A stretch of 64,000 bases of DNA from Paenibacillus sp. FSL A5-0031 (GTDB lineage: Bacteria; Bacillota; Bacilli; Paenibacillales; Paenibacillaceae). Shown piece by piece: positions 53,837-62,485 of this stretch (position 1 is the stretch's first letter; every line of letters starts with the position of its first letter). The stretch lies in contig NZ_MRTD01000001.1 in assembly GCF_001956295.1 (NCBI RefSeq), positions 124,001 to 188,000 of the forward strand, given 5' to 3'. Under the pieces are notes generated by a model. It ran no database searches, was not told where the DNA came from, and saw only the letters and a list, made by a program, of their open reading frames with translations. Position numbers and translations under genes: made by a program.

Positions 53837-54691
53837 TTATCTAAGTAAATCTGCAACTCCGGGGCTATGCTCATTTGGCATATCAGGAAGCTCTGGAACT
53901 GGAAACCCCTGAGGAGGAGGAGTTACAGATAGTGTGCCACTATTCCTGCTTGGGCTTTCACCTTGAAAAATATTAGAAATTAATGTTTCATCTAAGCGGA
54001 AATTAAATTGCATGTTGTGATAGCCCATATCTACGAACTTTCTGCACTCAGGATATTTGTTGATATCATAGTTCGGTACTGGAAACACTTTACCCCAATC
54101 CACGCCCAGTGTTTCAAGTGCTTTGGCAAAAGCGTTCTGATGCGCATTATCACGGACAATGAGAAATCCTAACGTTTCTCTGAATGTTTGATTTGAGCTC
54201 ATCTCATAGATCCGTGTTTTCTGCAGAACACCAGTAGACTCAAGTACGACATTGTTTAACATGTCTGCAACAAGATTGCCATGACTATAAACCCACGATG
54301 CATTCCATGGATTTCCGCCCGCATCTATAGGTAAAGAACTTTTAGCTCCCATAATATAGTGGTGGGGGTTTCCGTGTTTAACCGCCTCGTCAATCGGAGC
54401 TTTATCAATTCCAGCATCTCCGGGATTATTTAGTCCAGATTCATTAAGTAGTTGATTGATCGTACTCTGAACGAGCTCGACATGAGCAATTTCTTCTAAA
54501 AAAACCCCTCTCAATAGATCGCGAAATTGTTTATCTTTTCCTCTGAAATTAGAGCTTTGGAAAAAATATTGCATCATGGTTCGCATTTCACCGAATTGGC
54601 CGCCTAACGCTTCCTGAAGAACTTTTGCAGCTGCTGGATCTGGTTTATCTGGTTTAATTACATTGATTAGTTCTTCTTTGTAATAGTACAA
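53837..54691 (-). CDS. Manganese catalase
   Basis: 284-residue dimanganese catalase. TTG at 54691 is chosen because AAAGGAG lies 8 bases upstream. The metal-binding helices are seen in GGQFGEMRTMMQYFFQS, VFLEEIAHVELVQSTI, VLESTGVLQKTRIYEM and IVRDNAHQNAFAKALE, supplying the Glu/His ligands. It breaks down hydrogen peroxide in the cytoplasm or spore coat; relatives in Bacillus (YdbD, CotJC) are spore-associated. A proline-rich C-terminal tail (TPPPQGFPVPELPDMP) is present. It faces away from the AraC regulator upstream. Confidence 0.9.
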   Translation of the reverse strand: MYYYKEELINVIKPDKPDPAAAKVLQEALGGQFGEMRTMMQYFFQSSNFRGKDKQFRDLLRGVFLEEIAHVELVQSTINQLLNESGLNNPGDAGIDKAPIDEAVKHGNPHHYIMGAKSSLPIDAGGNPWNASWVYSHGNLVADMLNNVVLESTGVLQKTRIYEMSSNQTFRETLGFLIVRDNAHQNAFAKALETLGVDWGKVFPVPNYDINKYPECRKFVDMGYHNMQFNFRLDETLISNIFQGESPSRNSGTLSVTPPPQGFPVPELPDMPNEHSPGVADLLR

Positions 54692-55029
54692 AACAATCAC
54701 TCCTTTATAGTTGCTAAACAACCTGAACACGTTGATTATGATCTCACAGTTAATGTTTCATTATGCAAATTCTGAAAAGGATTGTGGAAATCATATCAAT
54801 TTCAAAGAAGTGAATGGTTTATACAATTGTCCTCGTCCGATTATGTTAAATTAAGATAACATTGCTTGTTTGTTGGATTGAAATTTTAAAAAATAAGTGA
54901 TTCATAATTATGAAAATGCCTCAGTTTCGGATAAATGGATCAACCGACTCATTATTGATGGTTGCTGGTTATTATGGCTATTTTCTTGTTAAACTAATAG
55001 GCAGTTTAGTGCAGCTTATTACGTTCATT

Positions 55030-55059
55030 TTGACACTTTACCGAACTTAAGACTATTCT
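55030..55059 (+). promoter_or_regulatory. Candidate promoter for the AraC regulator
   Basis: TTGACA at 55030-55035 with TATTCT 18 bases further. It is in the 467-base gap between catalase and the regulator, about 100 bases before the start codon. No other element was recognised in the gap. Confidence 0.45.
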
Positions 55060-55158
55060 TATGAGTACTTAAGATTCGTTGTATTTGGCAAAAGGCAGGC
55101 ATCAAATCACAACCAATATTAATGAATATATAAAAATAGATAGAGGAGGTCCTTATGT

Positions 55159-56181
55159 TTGAAGTCTCATACTGCTGACCGTATTAAAATCCCGCCAGGA
55201 TTTTGGATAGGACTACGTCAATTAGGAATGGCCCCTCATGACGTAGCTCGTAAAGCACGATTGCCGCTCACTATTGTTACTGAACCAGTAGTCACCGCCG
55301 CTCAATATTTCGCGATCTGGCAGGCTTATTCCGATCTCATTGGCGACACTGCGGATGGAATTATCAAGCTTGCGACCATCTATGAAACAGCGCAATATCC
55401 ACCGACCGTCTTAGCTACTTACTACGCTCGCGACTATCGTGACGCTTTAAACCGAATGGCTCGGTACAAACAAATGTGCCCACCCGAAAGCCTGCGTATT
55501 ACTGAGGAGGGAGAGCATTGTACAATCGAACTGGAATGGCTGCATACGGAACAAGCAGGCCCGCCGCTACTGGTGGGGATCACTTTGGCATTCCTTCTGG
55601 AGTTAGGGCGCCGGGGAACAGGTCAACCGCTTAAAGCGCGGGTTGTCGAATTTTCACAATCAATGGGCGATGTACAAGCTCTTGAAGCTTATTTTGGCTG
55701 CCCCATCCGAATGGATGCAAAATGTAACCGTTTGACGCTGCATCGAAGCGATTTGGATCGTCCTTTTGTCACGTACAACGAAGAGTTGCTGGAGATTCTG
55801 ACTCCTGTTTTAGACCGATCCCTCTATGAACAGCATAGCAGCCGCTCTATTACTGAAATGGCCAAATGGATTCTAAAACGCAGCCTTACTGGAGGGCGTC
55901 CCGATATTCGAATTGTCGCGAAGGAACTCGGTATGAGCAATCGTACCTTGCAGCGCCGGCTTACCAACGAAAACACGAGTTTCAAGCATGTTTTAACACA
56001 AGCTAGACATGAGCAGGCACTAGAGTACTTGGCAGATCCCTCGCTTGATATTAAGGAAGTCGCTTTTTTGATTGGATATGAAGACCAAAATTCATTCTAC
56101 CGTGCCTTCCGACTTTGGGAAGGTGAGACTCCTACAAATTGGCGTACGGAACATTTAGGTACAAACCCGTTAGCAGAATGA
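55159..56181 (+). CDS. AraC-family regulator with arabinose-binding-like domain
   Basis: 340-residue regulator. TTG at 55159 is 9 bases after AGGAGG. An ATG 4 bases earlier (55155) is in another frame and stops after seven codons, so the TTG is the likely start. The N-terminal region (about 15-200) resembles the domain found in OruR/ArgR-like AraC regulators; the C-terminal DNA-binding domain has IVAKELGMSNRTLQRRL and EVAFLIGYEDQNSFYRAF. Ligand unknown. It is alone on its strand, with unrelated genes on both sides. Confidence 0.88.
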   Translation: MKSHTADRIKIPPGFWIGLRQLGMAPHDVARKARLPLTIVTEPVVTAAQYFAIWQAYSDLIGDTADGIIKLATIYETAQYPPTVLATYYARDYRDALNRMARYKQMCPPESLRITEEGEHCTIELEWLHTEQAGPPLLVGITLAFLLELGRRGTGQPLKARVVEFSQSMGDVQALEAYFGCPIRMDAKCNRLTLHRSDLDRPFVTYNEELLEILTPVLDRSLYEQHSSRSITEMAKWILKRSLTGGRPDIRIVAKELGMSNRTLQRRLTNENTSFKHVLTQARHEQALEYLADPSLDIKEVAFLIGYEDQNSFYRAFRLWEGETPTNWRTEHLGTNPLAE

Positions 56182-56415
56182 CGGCTAGAATTGTCGATTA
56201 TATAGAATTCCCAACCATATAAATTTATTGAGAGCTAGTCTTTATTGCGTTTTTTTATTTGGCGTGTTAAACGAGTACATTGGCGCGATATGCTAGTTAC
56301 TATCCCATTCAGACAAGGTAATATTATCACTATCCTCATTACAAGACTGTTTTAATCATGACTATTAATCAGCTTGTCGTGAATGAATAAGTAAATGAAA
56401 AGGGAGAAATTTAAT

Positions 56416-57210
56416 ATGGATATGGGATTGAAAAATAAAACAGCTTTAGTTACAGGATCAACGAAGGGTATAGGTAAAGCAATTGCTATTGAACTTGCTA
56501 AAGAAGGTGTCCATGTACTCATTAATGGCCGAAATTACGAAGATGTGGAACAAACTGTAAATGAAATCAAATCAGATTTCCCGGCTACTTCACCTCAAAA
56601 TGCTACAGCCGATATTGTGGATATTGTGCAAAGAGAAGCTTTATTCGAAAAATACCCCAATATTGATATATTAGTAAATAGTATGGGCATCTATGAAATG
56701 ATGAAATATGAAGACGTTGACGATGAGATTTGGGAAAAATACTTCCGTACGAACGTTCTTGCAGCAAATGGATTATCTAAATTTTATTTACCTAAAATGT
56801 TGAAAAATGATTACGGCCGCATTATCTTTATTGCGAGTGAGGAAGCAATTATGCCTTCAGGACAAATGCCTCAGTATTGCATGACAAAATCAATGCTATT
56901 ATCATTGTCCAAAAGTTTATCCAAATTAACAGTTGGAACAGAAGTTACAGTCAATACGATCCTGCCAGGACCAACACTCTCTGAAAATGTGCATCAAATC
57001 ATTGAGGGCATATACTCAAATGAAGATATGACTTTTTCAGAAAAAGAGAAAGATTTTATGACTACAAACCTGCCTCAATCTGAAATACAGCGATTTATCA
57101 AACCTATTGAAATAGGTAGACTAGTTGCATTTGTATGCAGTCCTTATGCATCCGCATTTAAAGGTTCTCCAATCCGTATGGATGGGGGAATGGTACCGAC
57201 TATTTTTTAA
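56416..57210 (+). CDS. Short-chain dehydrogenase/reductase
   Basis: 264-residue SDR. ATG at 56416 has GGGAG 10 bases upstream. NAD(P)-binding motif TGSTKGIGKAIA near the start, NSMGIYE (variant of NNAG), and the active-site Tyr154-xxx-Lys158 in YCMTK; the usual catalytic Ser is present in IASEEA. GSPIRMDGGM ends the protein as usual. Substrate unknown. It is near an M24-type gene with which it is co-directional, but 132 bases and no overlap separate them. Confidence 0.88.
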   Translation: MDMGLKNKTALVTGSTKGIGKAIAIELAKEGVHVLINGRNYEDVEQTVNEIKSDFPATSPQNATADIVDIVQREALFEKYPNIDILVNSMGIYEMMKYEDVDDEIWEKYFRTNVLAANGLSKFYLPKMLKNDYGRIIFIASEEAIMPSGQMPQYCMTKSMLLSLSKSLSKLTVGTEVTVNTILPGPTLSENVHQIIEGIYSNEDMTFSEKEKDFMTTNLPQSEIQRFIKPIEIGRLVAFVCSPYASAFKGSPIRMDGGMVPTIF

Positions 57211-57342
57211 TCTGTTTACGATTTGAATGATTGATTCTAATTTCATTTGGAATTGATGGAATAAAACGTTAGAATTATTTTGAGAAGATATGGTAAATAC
57301 TCTTTCTTCAGAAGGTTTATAAAATAGAGAGGAGAATGAGAG

Positions 57343-58035
57343 ATGGATCAATCTATAAGTAAACGGCATGCCTCGCTAAGAGAGGCTGAAAGCAAGGCGG
57401 AACAATTATTCAAGGCGATCGAAGATCAAGGAATTATTCGTCCTGATGTGACTGAAAAGCAAATAAATCGTGAAATCTATCAATTGGCATTCGAGATGTT
57501 TGGTATCAAGAAATACTGGCATAAACGAATCGTGCGAGCTGGCAAAAACACGTTGTTTCCATATAGAGAAAACCCGCCTGATCTGATTGTTTCCAAAGAT
57601 GATATTATATTTCTGGATTTCGGCCCAATTTTTGAAGATTGGGAAGCTGATTTCGGAAGAACCTTCGTCCTAGGAGATGATCCAGCAAAAATAAAACTGA
57701 AAAATGATATTGTTGAGGCCTGGGATGAAGGGAAGGCCTATTTTCAGTCTCAATCTGCGATTACAGGCAGTGAACTTTATACCTATGTGAGTCATTTAGC
57801 TTTAAAATACGGATGGGAGTTTGGAGGGCCGCATGCGGGTCACCTTATTGGTGAATTCCCTCATGAAGTAATACAGGGAGAATCCGTTGAAAACTATATT
57901 CATCCTGATAATCATATTCCTATGAGAAATCCGGATTCGAATGGTAAGCCTCGCGATTGGATTTTGGAAATTCATTTTGTGGACAGGAAGCTGGAAATTG
58001 GCGGTTTTATTGAGCAATTATTAACCGTTGATTAA
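57343..58035 (+). CDS. M24-family metallopeptidase-like protein
   Basis: 230-residue protein with GAGAGGAG before the ATG. It has the pita-bread fold markers: FLDFGPIFEDWEADFGRT with two Asp metal ligands, GGPHAGHLIGEFPH with the metal-binding His, ILEIHFVD with the first Glu and GGFIEQLL with the second. It is shorter than aminopeptidase P because the N-terminal domain is absent, close to the size of methionine aminopeptidase. Likely a dipeptide or creatinase-type hydrolase; the substrate cannot be read. Confidence 0.82.
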   Translation: MDQSISKRHASLREAESKAEQLFKAIEDQGIIRPDVTEKQINREIYQLAFEMFGIKKYWHKRIVRAGKNTLFPYRENPPDLIVSKDDIIFLDFGPIFEDWEADFGRTFVLGDDPAKIKLKNDIVEAWDEGKAYFQSQSAITGSELYTYVSHLALKYGWEFGGPHAGHLIGEFPHEVIQGESVENYIHPDNHIPMRNPDSNGKPRDWILEIHFVDRKLEIGGFIEQLLTVD

Positions 58036-58080
58036 CTGTAGGTATGGAAAATATAGTTGAAACTACAGAGTAACTACAAA

Positions 58081-58107
58081 GGCTGCCGAGCATATCGGCA
58101 GCCTTTT
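58081..58107 (+). terminator. Intrinsic terminator after the M24 gene
   Basis: GGCTGCCGA and TCGGCAGCC pair around a 5-base loop, followed by TTTTG. It also lies downstream of the facing Rieske gene. Confidence 0.85.
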
Positions 58108-58170
58108 GTTGGTAACTTGGTGATCTTTCTTTTCAAGGATTTGTTTAGAAATCAGCTGTAAACATATTTT

Positions 58171-59220
58171 TTAAGATGTGTAGGTTCTTCCAAGGCCAAG
58201 TTGTGTAAGCAACTGCCTATAGGCAATTGAAGTGCGATCAGCTGGAATATGGGCTTCGGCCATCAAATCGAGTGGTAGATCTTCTGGTGTTTGGGATTCA
58301 ACCATTTCTCGATCTTCCTGAAAAACTTGCAAATTAAATTTAATCGTATCTTCAATCGGAAGATCTTTATCAAAATTCCGTGAGATTGGACAAAATAAAC
58401 GAGTGTAACGTGCTGAGACTGGAGTTGCACAGTTCAAAATCATGAGCTTGCCGTCATTTGGGAAATGTACAGTTAGTGAGGCCGCGAAAGGTGCAAATAC
58501 ACGAAACGCGCGAAGCCACATGAATCCTTCAGGAGCGGGATTATCTTGGCCTTTACCGTAATTGCTGACGGTGCTCCAATAGTCTGCCTGAAGCTGATTC
58601 CCGTCGCGCGTTACTTTGTATTGTGGGACTTCTGTGTTATTGCGGTCTCCGAACGTCTCCGTATGCACGTATGCAAAATGTGAAACATCTAAAAATCCTT
58701 CCATTTGGCGTCCTGCCGAACCGGCAATATCAAAGCTTGGAGGTAATATATTAATAAAATCCGGATCGTCCCACCCAGAGAACGGCGGAATTTGTTCGTC
58801 TACAGCGGCTAAAGATGTCCAGATCAGCCCATATCTCTCAATAACCGGATACATGATTAATTTGAGTTTGGGCGATATTTTGGAGTCAGAATGGGCTGGA
58901 ACGGCAGTGCATATCCCTTCGCAGTTATATCGAAAACCATGGTAAGGACATACGATTTCATCGTTTTCAATCCAACCCTTGCTCAGAGGTGCTCCACGGT
59001 GAAAGCAGAGATCACGAGCAATTACGACTTTGCCGTGGCTGCTGCGGTAACAAACGAGCTTTACATCAAGCAGCTTCACAGCAACTGGTTTATTTGTTAC
59101 TTCTTCAGCAATGGCCACAGGATACCAGAACTGAGAAAGAACATTCCAATCATTTAGAGTAAATGTACAATCACGAGGGTATTGCAATGCGGATTCAACA
59201 TGCGAGTTTGACTTATTCAT
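58171..59220 (-). CDS. Rieske oxygenase, VanA/NdmA-type catalytic subunit
   Basis: 349-residue oxygenase. ATG at 59220 is 9 bases after AAAGGAG. The Rieske iron-sulfur site is Cys72-x-His74 in CFHRGAPLS and Cys91-xx-His94 in CPYHGF; the mononuclear iron site is in EGFLDVSHFAYVHTETF. The length and single-domain layout match the vanillate demethylase / caffeine N-demethylase (NdmA) group, which take electrons from a separate reductase; no reductase gene is nearby. The reaction would be hydroxylation or O-/N-demethylation of a small molecule. The gene is preceded by a purine-riboswitch-like leader, which suggests a purine-related substrate or cue. Confidence 0.9.
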   Translation of the reverse strand: MNKSNSHVESALQYPRDCTFTLNDWNVLSQFWYPVAIAEEVTNKPVAVKLLDVKLVCYRSSHGKVVIARDLCFHRGAPLSKGWIENDEIVCPYHGFRYNCEGICTAVPAHSDSKISPKLKLIMYPVIERYGLIWTSLAAVDEQIPPFSGWDDPDFINILPPSFDIAGSAGRQMEGFLDVSHFAYVHTETFGDRNNTEVPQYKVTRDGNQLQADYWSTVSNYGKGQDNPAPEGFMWLRAFRVFAPFAASLTVHFPNDGKLMILNCATPVSARYTRLFCPISRNFDKDLPIEDTIKFNLQVFQEDREMVESQTPEDLPLDLMAEAHIPADRTSIAYRQLLTQLGLGRTYTS

Positions 59221-59260
59221 ACACAATCGCTCCTTTAGAATGAATGATTAGGCTAAACGC

Positions 59261-59361
59261 AATAAAACCCCAGGCTGAAGAGGCGCGTAGTGAAATAGAT
59301 CTAATTTTTCTGAAATGAAAAAATTAGAGTATCTTCACTAACGGCCTCTTGTAGCCTGGGG
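59261..59361 (-). terminator. 94-base imperfect palindrome, riboswitch-controlled terminator
   Basis: Read on the minus strand, CCCCAGGCTACAAGAGGC pairs with GCCTCTTCAGCCTGGGG, enclosing a long inner stem (TAGTGAA and TTCACTA plus AT-rich arms), and TTTTATT follows. The 5' arm of this hairpin contains the 3' half of helix P1 of the aptamer (59346-59353), so the two cannot form together. This is the normal design for a ligand-controlled terminator; ligand binding should favour read-through into the Rieske gene. Confidence 0.8.
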
Positions 59362-59417
59362 CAATTTACGGTTGCCTGGTCGAGACGCTCACACCAATTT
59401 ATGAGCTTATACAAGAG
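59346..59417 (-). promoter_or_regulatory. Purine-riboswitch-like aptamer with variant core
   Basis: On the minus strand P1 is CTCTTGTA/TACAAGAG (8 perfect pairs), then TATAA, then P2 GCTCATA/TGTGAGC with a loop AATTGG that keeps the two G needed for loop-loop contact, then GTCTCGACC (standard GTTTCTACC or GTCTCTACC), then P3 AGGCAA/TTGCC with the signature loop CCGTAAA, then GGCTAC (standard GACTAY). The base that reads the ligand in guanine types, C74, is kept in CTAC. The position equal to U51 is G, the base before C74 is G, and two extra bases follow P3. It lies in the leader of the Rieske gene. Known classes of this fold bind guanine, adenine or 2'-deoxyguanosine; the ligand here may differ. 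Confidence 0.8.
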
Positions 59418-59418
59418 A

Positions 59419-59447
59419 AGTTCATGTTAGATTACTTAACATGAACT
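59419..59447. promoter_or_regulatory. Perfect 11-base inverted repeat at the Rieske transcription start
   Basis: AGTTCATGTTA at 59419-59429 and TAACATGAACT at 59437-59447, separated by 7 bases. It begins within a few bases of the start site expected from the promoter, just before helix P1 of the aptamer. It may be a repressor operator or a 5' stem-loop of the transcript. Confidence 0.7.
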
Positions 59448-59455
59448 ATGTGTTT

Positions 59456-59484
59456 ATTTTATTCCGGAAGAAGCTTTTTGTCAA
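59456..59484 (-). promoter_or_regulatory. Sigma-A promoter for the Rieske gene
   Basis: On the minus strand TTGACA (59484-59479), a 17-base spacer and TAAAAT (59461-59456). This is an almost perfect housekeeping promoter, so control must come from the operator-like repeat and the riboswitch downstream. The other 300 bases of this gap, up to the EEP-family gene, hold nothing I recognise. Confidence 0.85.
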
Positions 59485-59792
59485 TTCTGTTATTTAAGGA
59501 GTTATTCTAAGCAGAGCCATTCCAATTTATGTACAGCCTAAAAGGTCGCCAACAAAATCGTTTGAATAGCTGTCTTGCATTCCTAACCCTTTAATACCAA
59601 TGGATTTATTATAATAAATGGCTCTATATTAGCAAAAAGATAAACCTGTAAAGCGGCGTCATGAAAGCTTTATTGCGCATTTCTTTTGGGAAATGACGTT
59701 TTATTATAGATAGAATGTCACATTAACCAAGGGTTGATTACCCCGTCAACTCGCCATATGCTTATCTTACACTCATGTTAGGAGGGATCATT

Positions 59793-60548
59793 ATGGAATT
59801 ATCAATTATGTCTTTTAATCTTCGTATCCATGTCGCTGAGGATGGGAAAAATGCTTGGCCTAACCGTGTCGAAGCGGCTGCAGAAGCGATTAAAGCGTAT
59901 GGAGCTGCCGTTATATGCACGCAAGAAGGAAGCTTGCCTATGCTTGAGAGCTTGAATGCGCTGCTTCCCGAATATGAATGGATCGGGGAGGGCAGGCTCG
60001 GCGGCGAAGAGGGTGAGTTTTGCGCGATTTTCTTCCAGAAAGATAGGCTGAAGCCAATCGAAAGAGGCACATTCGGATTGTCCGAACGGCCGGATCAGCT
60101 TGGCTTTCAAAGCTGGAACACCGCTTGTCCGCGCATTTGCACTTGGGTGAGGCTGGGGCAAATCGACGGGCAGGAATATTTGATTCTGAATACACATCTG
60201 GATCACATAAGCGAGGAAGCAAGAATAAATGGAGCTATGCTCATCTTGGATAAGATGAATATTACCAGTGGAGCATCGGCGATTCTAACAGGTGATTTCA
60301 ATTGTGAACCGGAAACCAAAACGATTCAAACTCTGATCCAAGCAGGGTTGCGTCATACATACACCAATCCTAATGTACATCCGGGCCGCACTTATCATGG
60401 TTTTGAGGGCGGCGAAGAAGGTGAACCGATCGATTATATATTCGTTACGCCGAATATTCGGATCGTGTCAGCGAATGTCGACAAGGGCAAGTACGATGGC
60501 AAATACCCATCAGATCATTATCCAATTACTGCTACTCTGCAGGTATAG
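59793..60548 (+). CDS. EEP-family hydrolase (endonuclease/exonuclease/phosphatase)
   Basis: 251-residue protein. ATG at 59793 has GGAGGG 6 bases upstream. Landmarks of the DNase I-like fold: MSFNLR at the start, ICTQEG with the metal-binding Glu, LNTHLDH, LTGDFN, IDYIF and SDHYPITA with the catalytic Asp-His. Small stand-alone members act on nucleic acids, sphingomyelin or phosphoesters; this one has no signal peptide and the substrate is not clear. Confidence 0.88.
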   Translation: MELSIMSFNLRIHVAEDGKNAWPNRVEAAAEAIKAYGAAVICTQEGSLPMLESLNALLPEYEWIGEGRLGGEEGEFCAIFFQKDRLKPIERGTFGLSERPDQLGFQSWNTACPRICTWVRLGQIDGQEYLILNTHLDHISEEARINGAMLILDKMNITSGASAILTGDFNCEPETKTIQTLIQAGLRHTYTNPNVHPGRTYHGFEGGEEGEPIDYIFVTPNIRIVSANVDKGKYDGKYPSDHYPITATLQV

Positions 60549-60561
60549 CACACGAACAATT

Positions 60562-60605
60562 AAAGAGTGGATGGACGGGAAACAGCCCAAATCCATTCTT
60601 TTTTT
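60562..60605 (+). terminator. Intrinsic terminator after the EEP gene
   Basis: AAAGAGTGGAT and ATCCATTCTTT pair around a GC-containing loop and the T-run continues to TTTTTTT. The 290 bases between it and the MgtC gene hold no recognised element. Confidence 0.8.
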
Positions 60606-60898
60606 ATATCGCTCGCTAGGAAATCATCAGTTGAAATAGAAGACTGGCATAGTTTTACGGGTGGTGTTATATTTGCTGACAGATAGAGATGTAAAAAAAT
60701 TCAAGTAGTAGATTGATGATTCGTCATTAAGTTATTTTAGGGCACTTATTAAACGCTTCGTTAAGCCTGAGAAAAATCTGTTGAGAAAAAGATGGAAATC
60801 TTGTAGTGTAAATAATACCATTTATCCAGCTACCAAATAATGAGTGGTTATTCAAAACTAATATCGATACCAGCGCATAGGAGGTGAAGTGGGACACG

Positions 60899-61627
60899 AT
60901 GGATCTCCAATATGATCCGACTGTATGGCAAATTAGTTTATTTGAGATGACGCTACGACTATTATTGGCTTTAGTACTTGGCGGTTTGATTGGTCTAGAA
61001 CGTGAGCTTGGCGGACATTCCGCGGGTTTCCGGACGCACATTTTGGTTTGTCTTGGTTCGGCAGTCATTGTATTGTTATCCATGTATGGATTTTCTGATT
61101 TCGCCGCAGAACCGAATGTTCGTTTAGATCCAGCTCGGTTGGCAGCTCAAGTAATCAGTGGCGTCGGTTTTCTCGGCGCGGGTACCATTATGCGAAATGG
61201 GTTTGGTGTTTCCGGATTGACTACGGCAGCCTCATTGTGGGTATCGGCAGCAATTGGACTTTCTGCAGGTGCAGGATTTTACTACGGCGCTGTCATAGCG
61301 ACCTTCTTGGTGGTGGTGAGTTTGTTTTTATTGAACAAGGTTGAGAAACTTTTCTCCAGAACGAAAAAAGTACGCGAGTTGTTAATAAAAATGGATAAAA
61401 CATCAGCTGGTCTTAATCTTGTTTTGATGCACTTGAATCAAAGCGGACTGCAAATCAGCAAGCTCACGATAAACAACGACGAAGAGGAGGAGCGGCTAAG
61501 TGATCGGCATTTAACGATTCGCATTCAGTTGAAATTAAAGAAAATAAAAAACTATGAGGTATCTATCGCAGCGTTAGCTCATATGGATGGGGTAGTAAGC
61601 TTAGAAACGGAAGGCGTCTCGGCCTAA
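60899..61627 (+). CDS. MgtC/SapB-family membrane protein
   Basis: 242-residue protein with about five membrane segments followed by a soluble C-terminal domain. The family motifs are GGLIGLERELGGHSAGFRTH, ISGVGFLGAGTIM and GLTTAASLWVSAAIGL. The ATG at 60899 is 14 bases after AGGAGG, longer than normal; a GTG at 60884 overlaps the site. MgtC proteins help growth at low magnesium and regulate ATP synthase in some bacteria. The upstream leader does not show a convincing magnesium-sensing element. Confidence 0.88.
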   Translation: MDLQYDPTVWQISLFEMTLRLLLALVLGGLIGLERELGGHSAGFRTHILVCLGSAVIVLLSMYGFSDFAAEPNVRLDPARLAAQVISGVGFLGAGTIMRNGFGVSGLTTAASLWVSAAIGLSAGAGFYYGAVIATFLVVVSLFLLNKVEKLFSRTKKVRELLIKMDKTSAGLNLVLMHLNQSGLQISKLTINNDEEEERLSDRHLTIRIQLKLKKIKNYEVSIAALAHMDGVVSLETEGVSA

Positions 61628-61671
61628 TTTGAAAGCGGAATCATTTTAATTTTAGAAAGAGGAGACATGGC

Positions 61672-62382
61672 ATGCATAACACGATGGTAGCAGCCCATAC
61701 GGGATGTGGTGTTTATCCAGATAACACAATGGCATCATTTGAAGAAGGCATTAAATTCGGTGCAGATATCGTAGAAGTCGATGTGCGCATAACCCAAGAT
61801 GGTATTGCTATCCTTTTGCATGATGATTCACCTTATCTTCACTCACACACCTTCGAACAGTTGAATAATCCGGATATACGGCCGCTGCTCGATCCGATTT
61901 ATAAAGATCATGAAATTGCGACGTTGGAACAAGTGCTTCAACTTTCGGCTTCGCTAGGAATCAAATTGAATTTGGATATAAAAACGGTAGATGCTATTGA
62001 ACCGACGGTTAGGCTAATTCACCAGTTTGAAGCGCAAAATCGGGTTTTCATTACGGGATGTTCCGATAACATTACGATAAGATACCCGGATATTCAAGTC
62101 ATGCTGAATACACCGGACGATTTGTCTTTGGAACAAATGGAGCGATATGGCGACTTCGCGGAGGCTGTTTGCAGGGAAGCTAAGCAAGCTGGATACGCAG
62201 GGCTCAATATGAATGGCTTTACTTGTCTTCCGCCTATCGTAATTCGAGCGCACGCTTTAGGTTTAAAGGTATGGGTTTATACAGTGAACTTTCGCTCAGC
62301 AATGGAATGGTTTCTGAGGATGAAAGTTGACGCCATTACTACCCGTGCACCCATAGATCTAATCGCACTAAAAAAAGAATGA
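61672..62382 (+). CDS. Glycerophosphodiester phosphodiesterase
   Basis: 236-residue enzyme with GAGGAG 6 bases before the ATG. TIM-barrel family marks: VAAHTGCGVYPDNTMASFEEGI (the common RG is replaced by TG), DIVEVDVRITQDGIAILLHDD with the metal-binding Glu-Asp and His, and LNLDIK. It would release glycerol phosphate from deacylated phospholipids or teichoic acid; no signal peptide, so cytoplasmic. It lies 44 bases after mgtC. Confidence 0.85.
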   Translation: MHNTMVAAHTGCGVYPDNTMASFEEGIKFGADIVEVDVRITQDGIAILLHDDSPYLHSHTFEQLNNPDIRPLLDPIYKDHEIATLEQVLQLSASLGIKLNLDIKTVDAIEPTVRLIHQFEAQNRVFITGCSDNITIRYPDIQVMLNTPDDLSLEQMERYGDFAEAVCREAKQAGYAGLNMNGFTCLPPIVIRAHALGLKVWVYTVNFRSAMEWFLRMKVDAITTRAPIDLIALKKE

Positions 62383-62411
62383 AATTAACTGTAGCCAAGT
62401 GAAAAAAAGTT

Positions 62412-62420
62412 TGGTATAAT
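62412..62420 (+). promoter_or_regulatory. Extended -10 promoter before an ABC-sugar operon
   Basis: TGGTATAAT combines TGn with a perfect TATAAT at 62415-62420. No strong -35 is present, as allowed for extended -10 promoters. Confidence 0.6.
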
Positions 62421-62429
62421 CCGTTCATG

Positions 62430-62441
62430 GTAAGCGCTTAC
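62430..62441. promoter_or_regulatory. LacI-family/cre-like palindrome
   Basis: GTAAGCGCTTAC is a perfect 12-base palindrome with the CG centre typical of CcpA and other LacI-family operators. It lies 10 bases after the extended -10, where a bound repressor would block transcription. Confidence 0.7.
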
Positions 62442-62471
62442 TTAAAGAGGCGCACTTTATTTTAATCTTCA

Positions 62472-62485
62472 TGGTATCGCTTCCA
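62472..62485. promoter_or_regulatory. TGGTATCGCTTCCA operator-like site, copy 1
   Basis: TG, four bases, CG, four bases, CA: the spacing of LacI-family operators. The same 14 bases occur at 62713-62726. Confidence 0.5.

Noticed and set aside
60606..60898. Magnesium-sensing M-box upstream of mgtC
   Set aside because: A few bases (CTTCGTTAAGCCTGAG) recall the M-box, but the other conserved elements and a terminator are missing.
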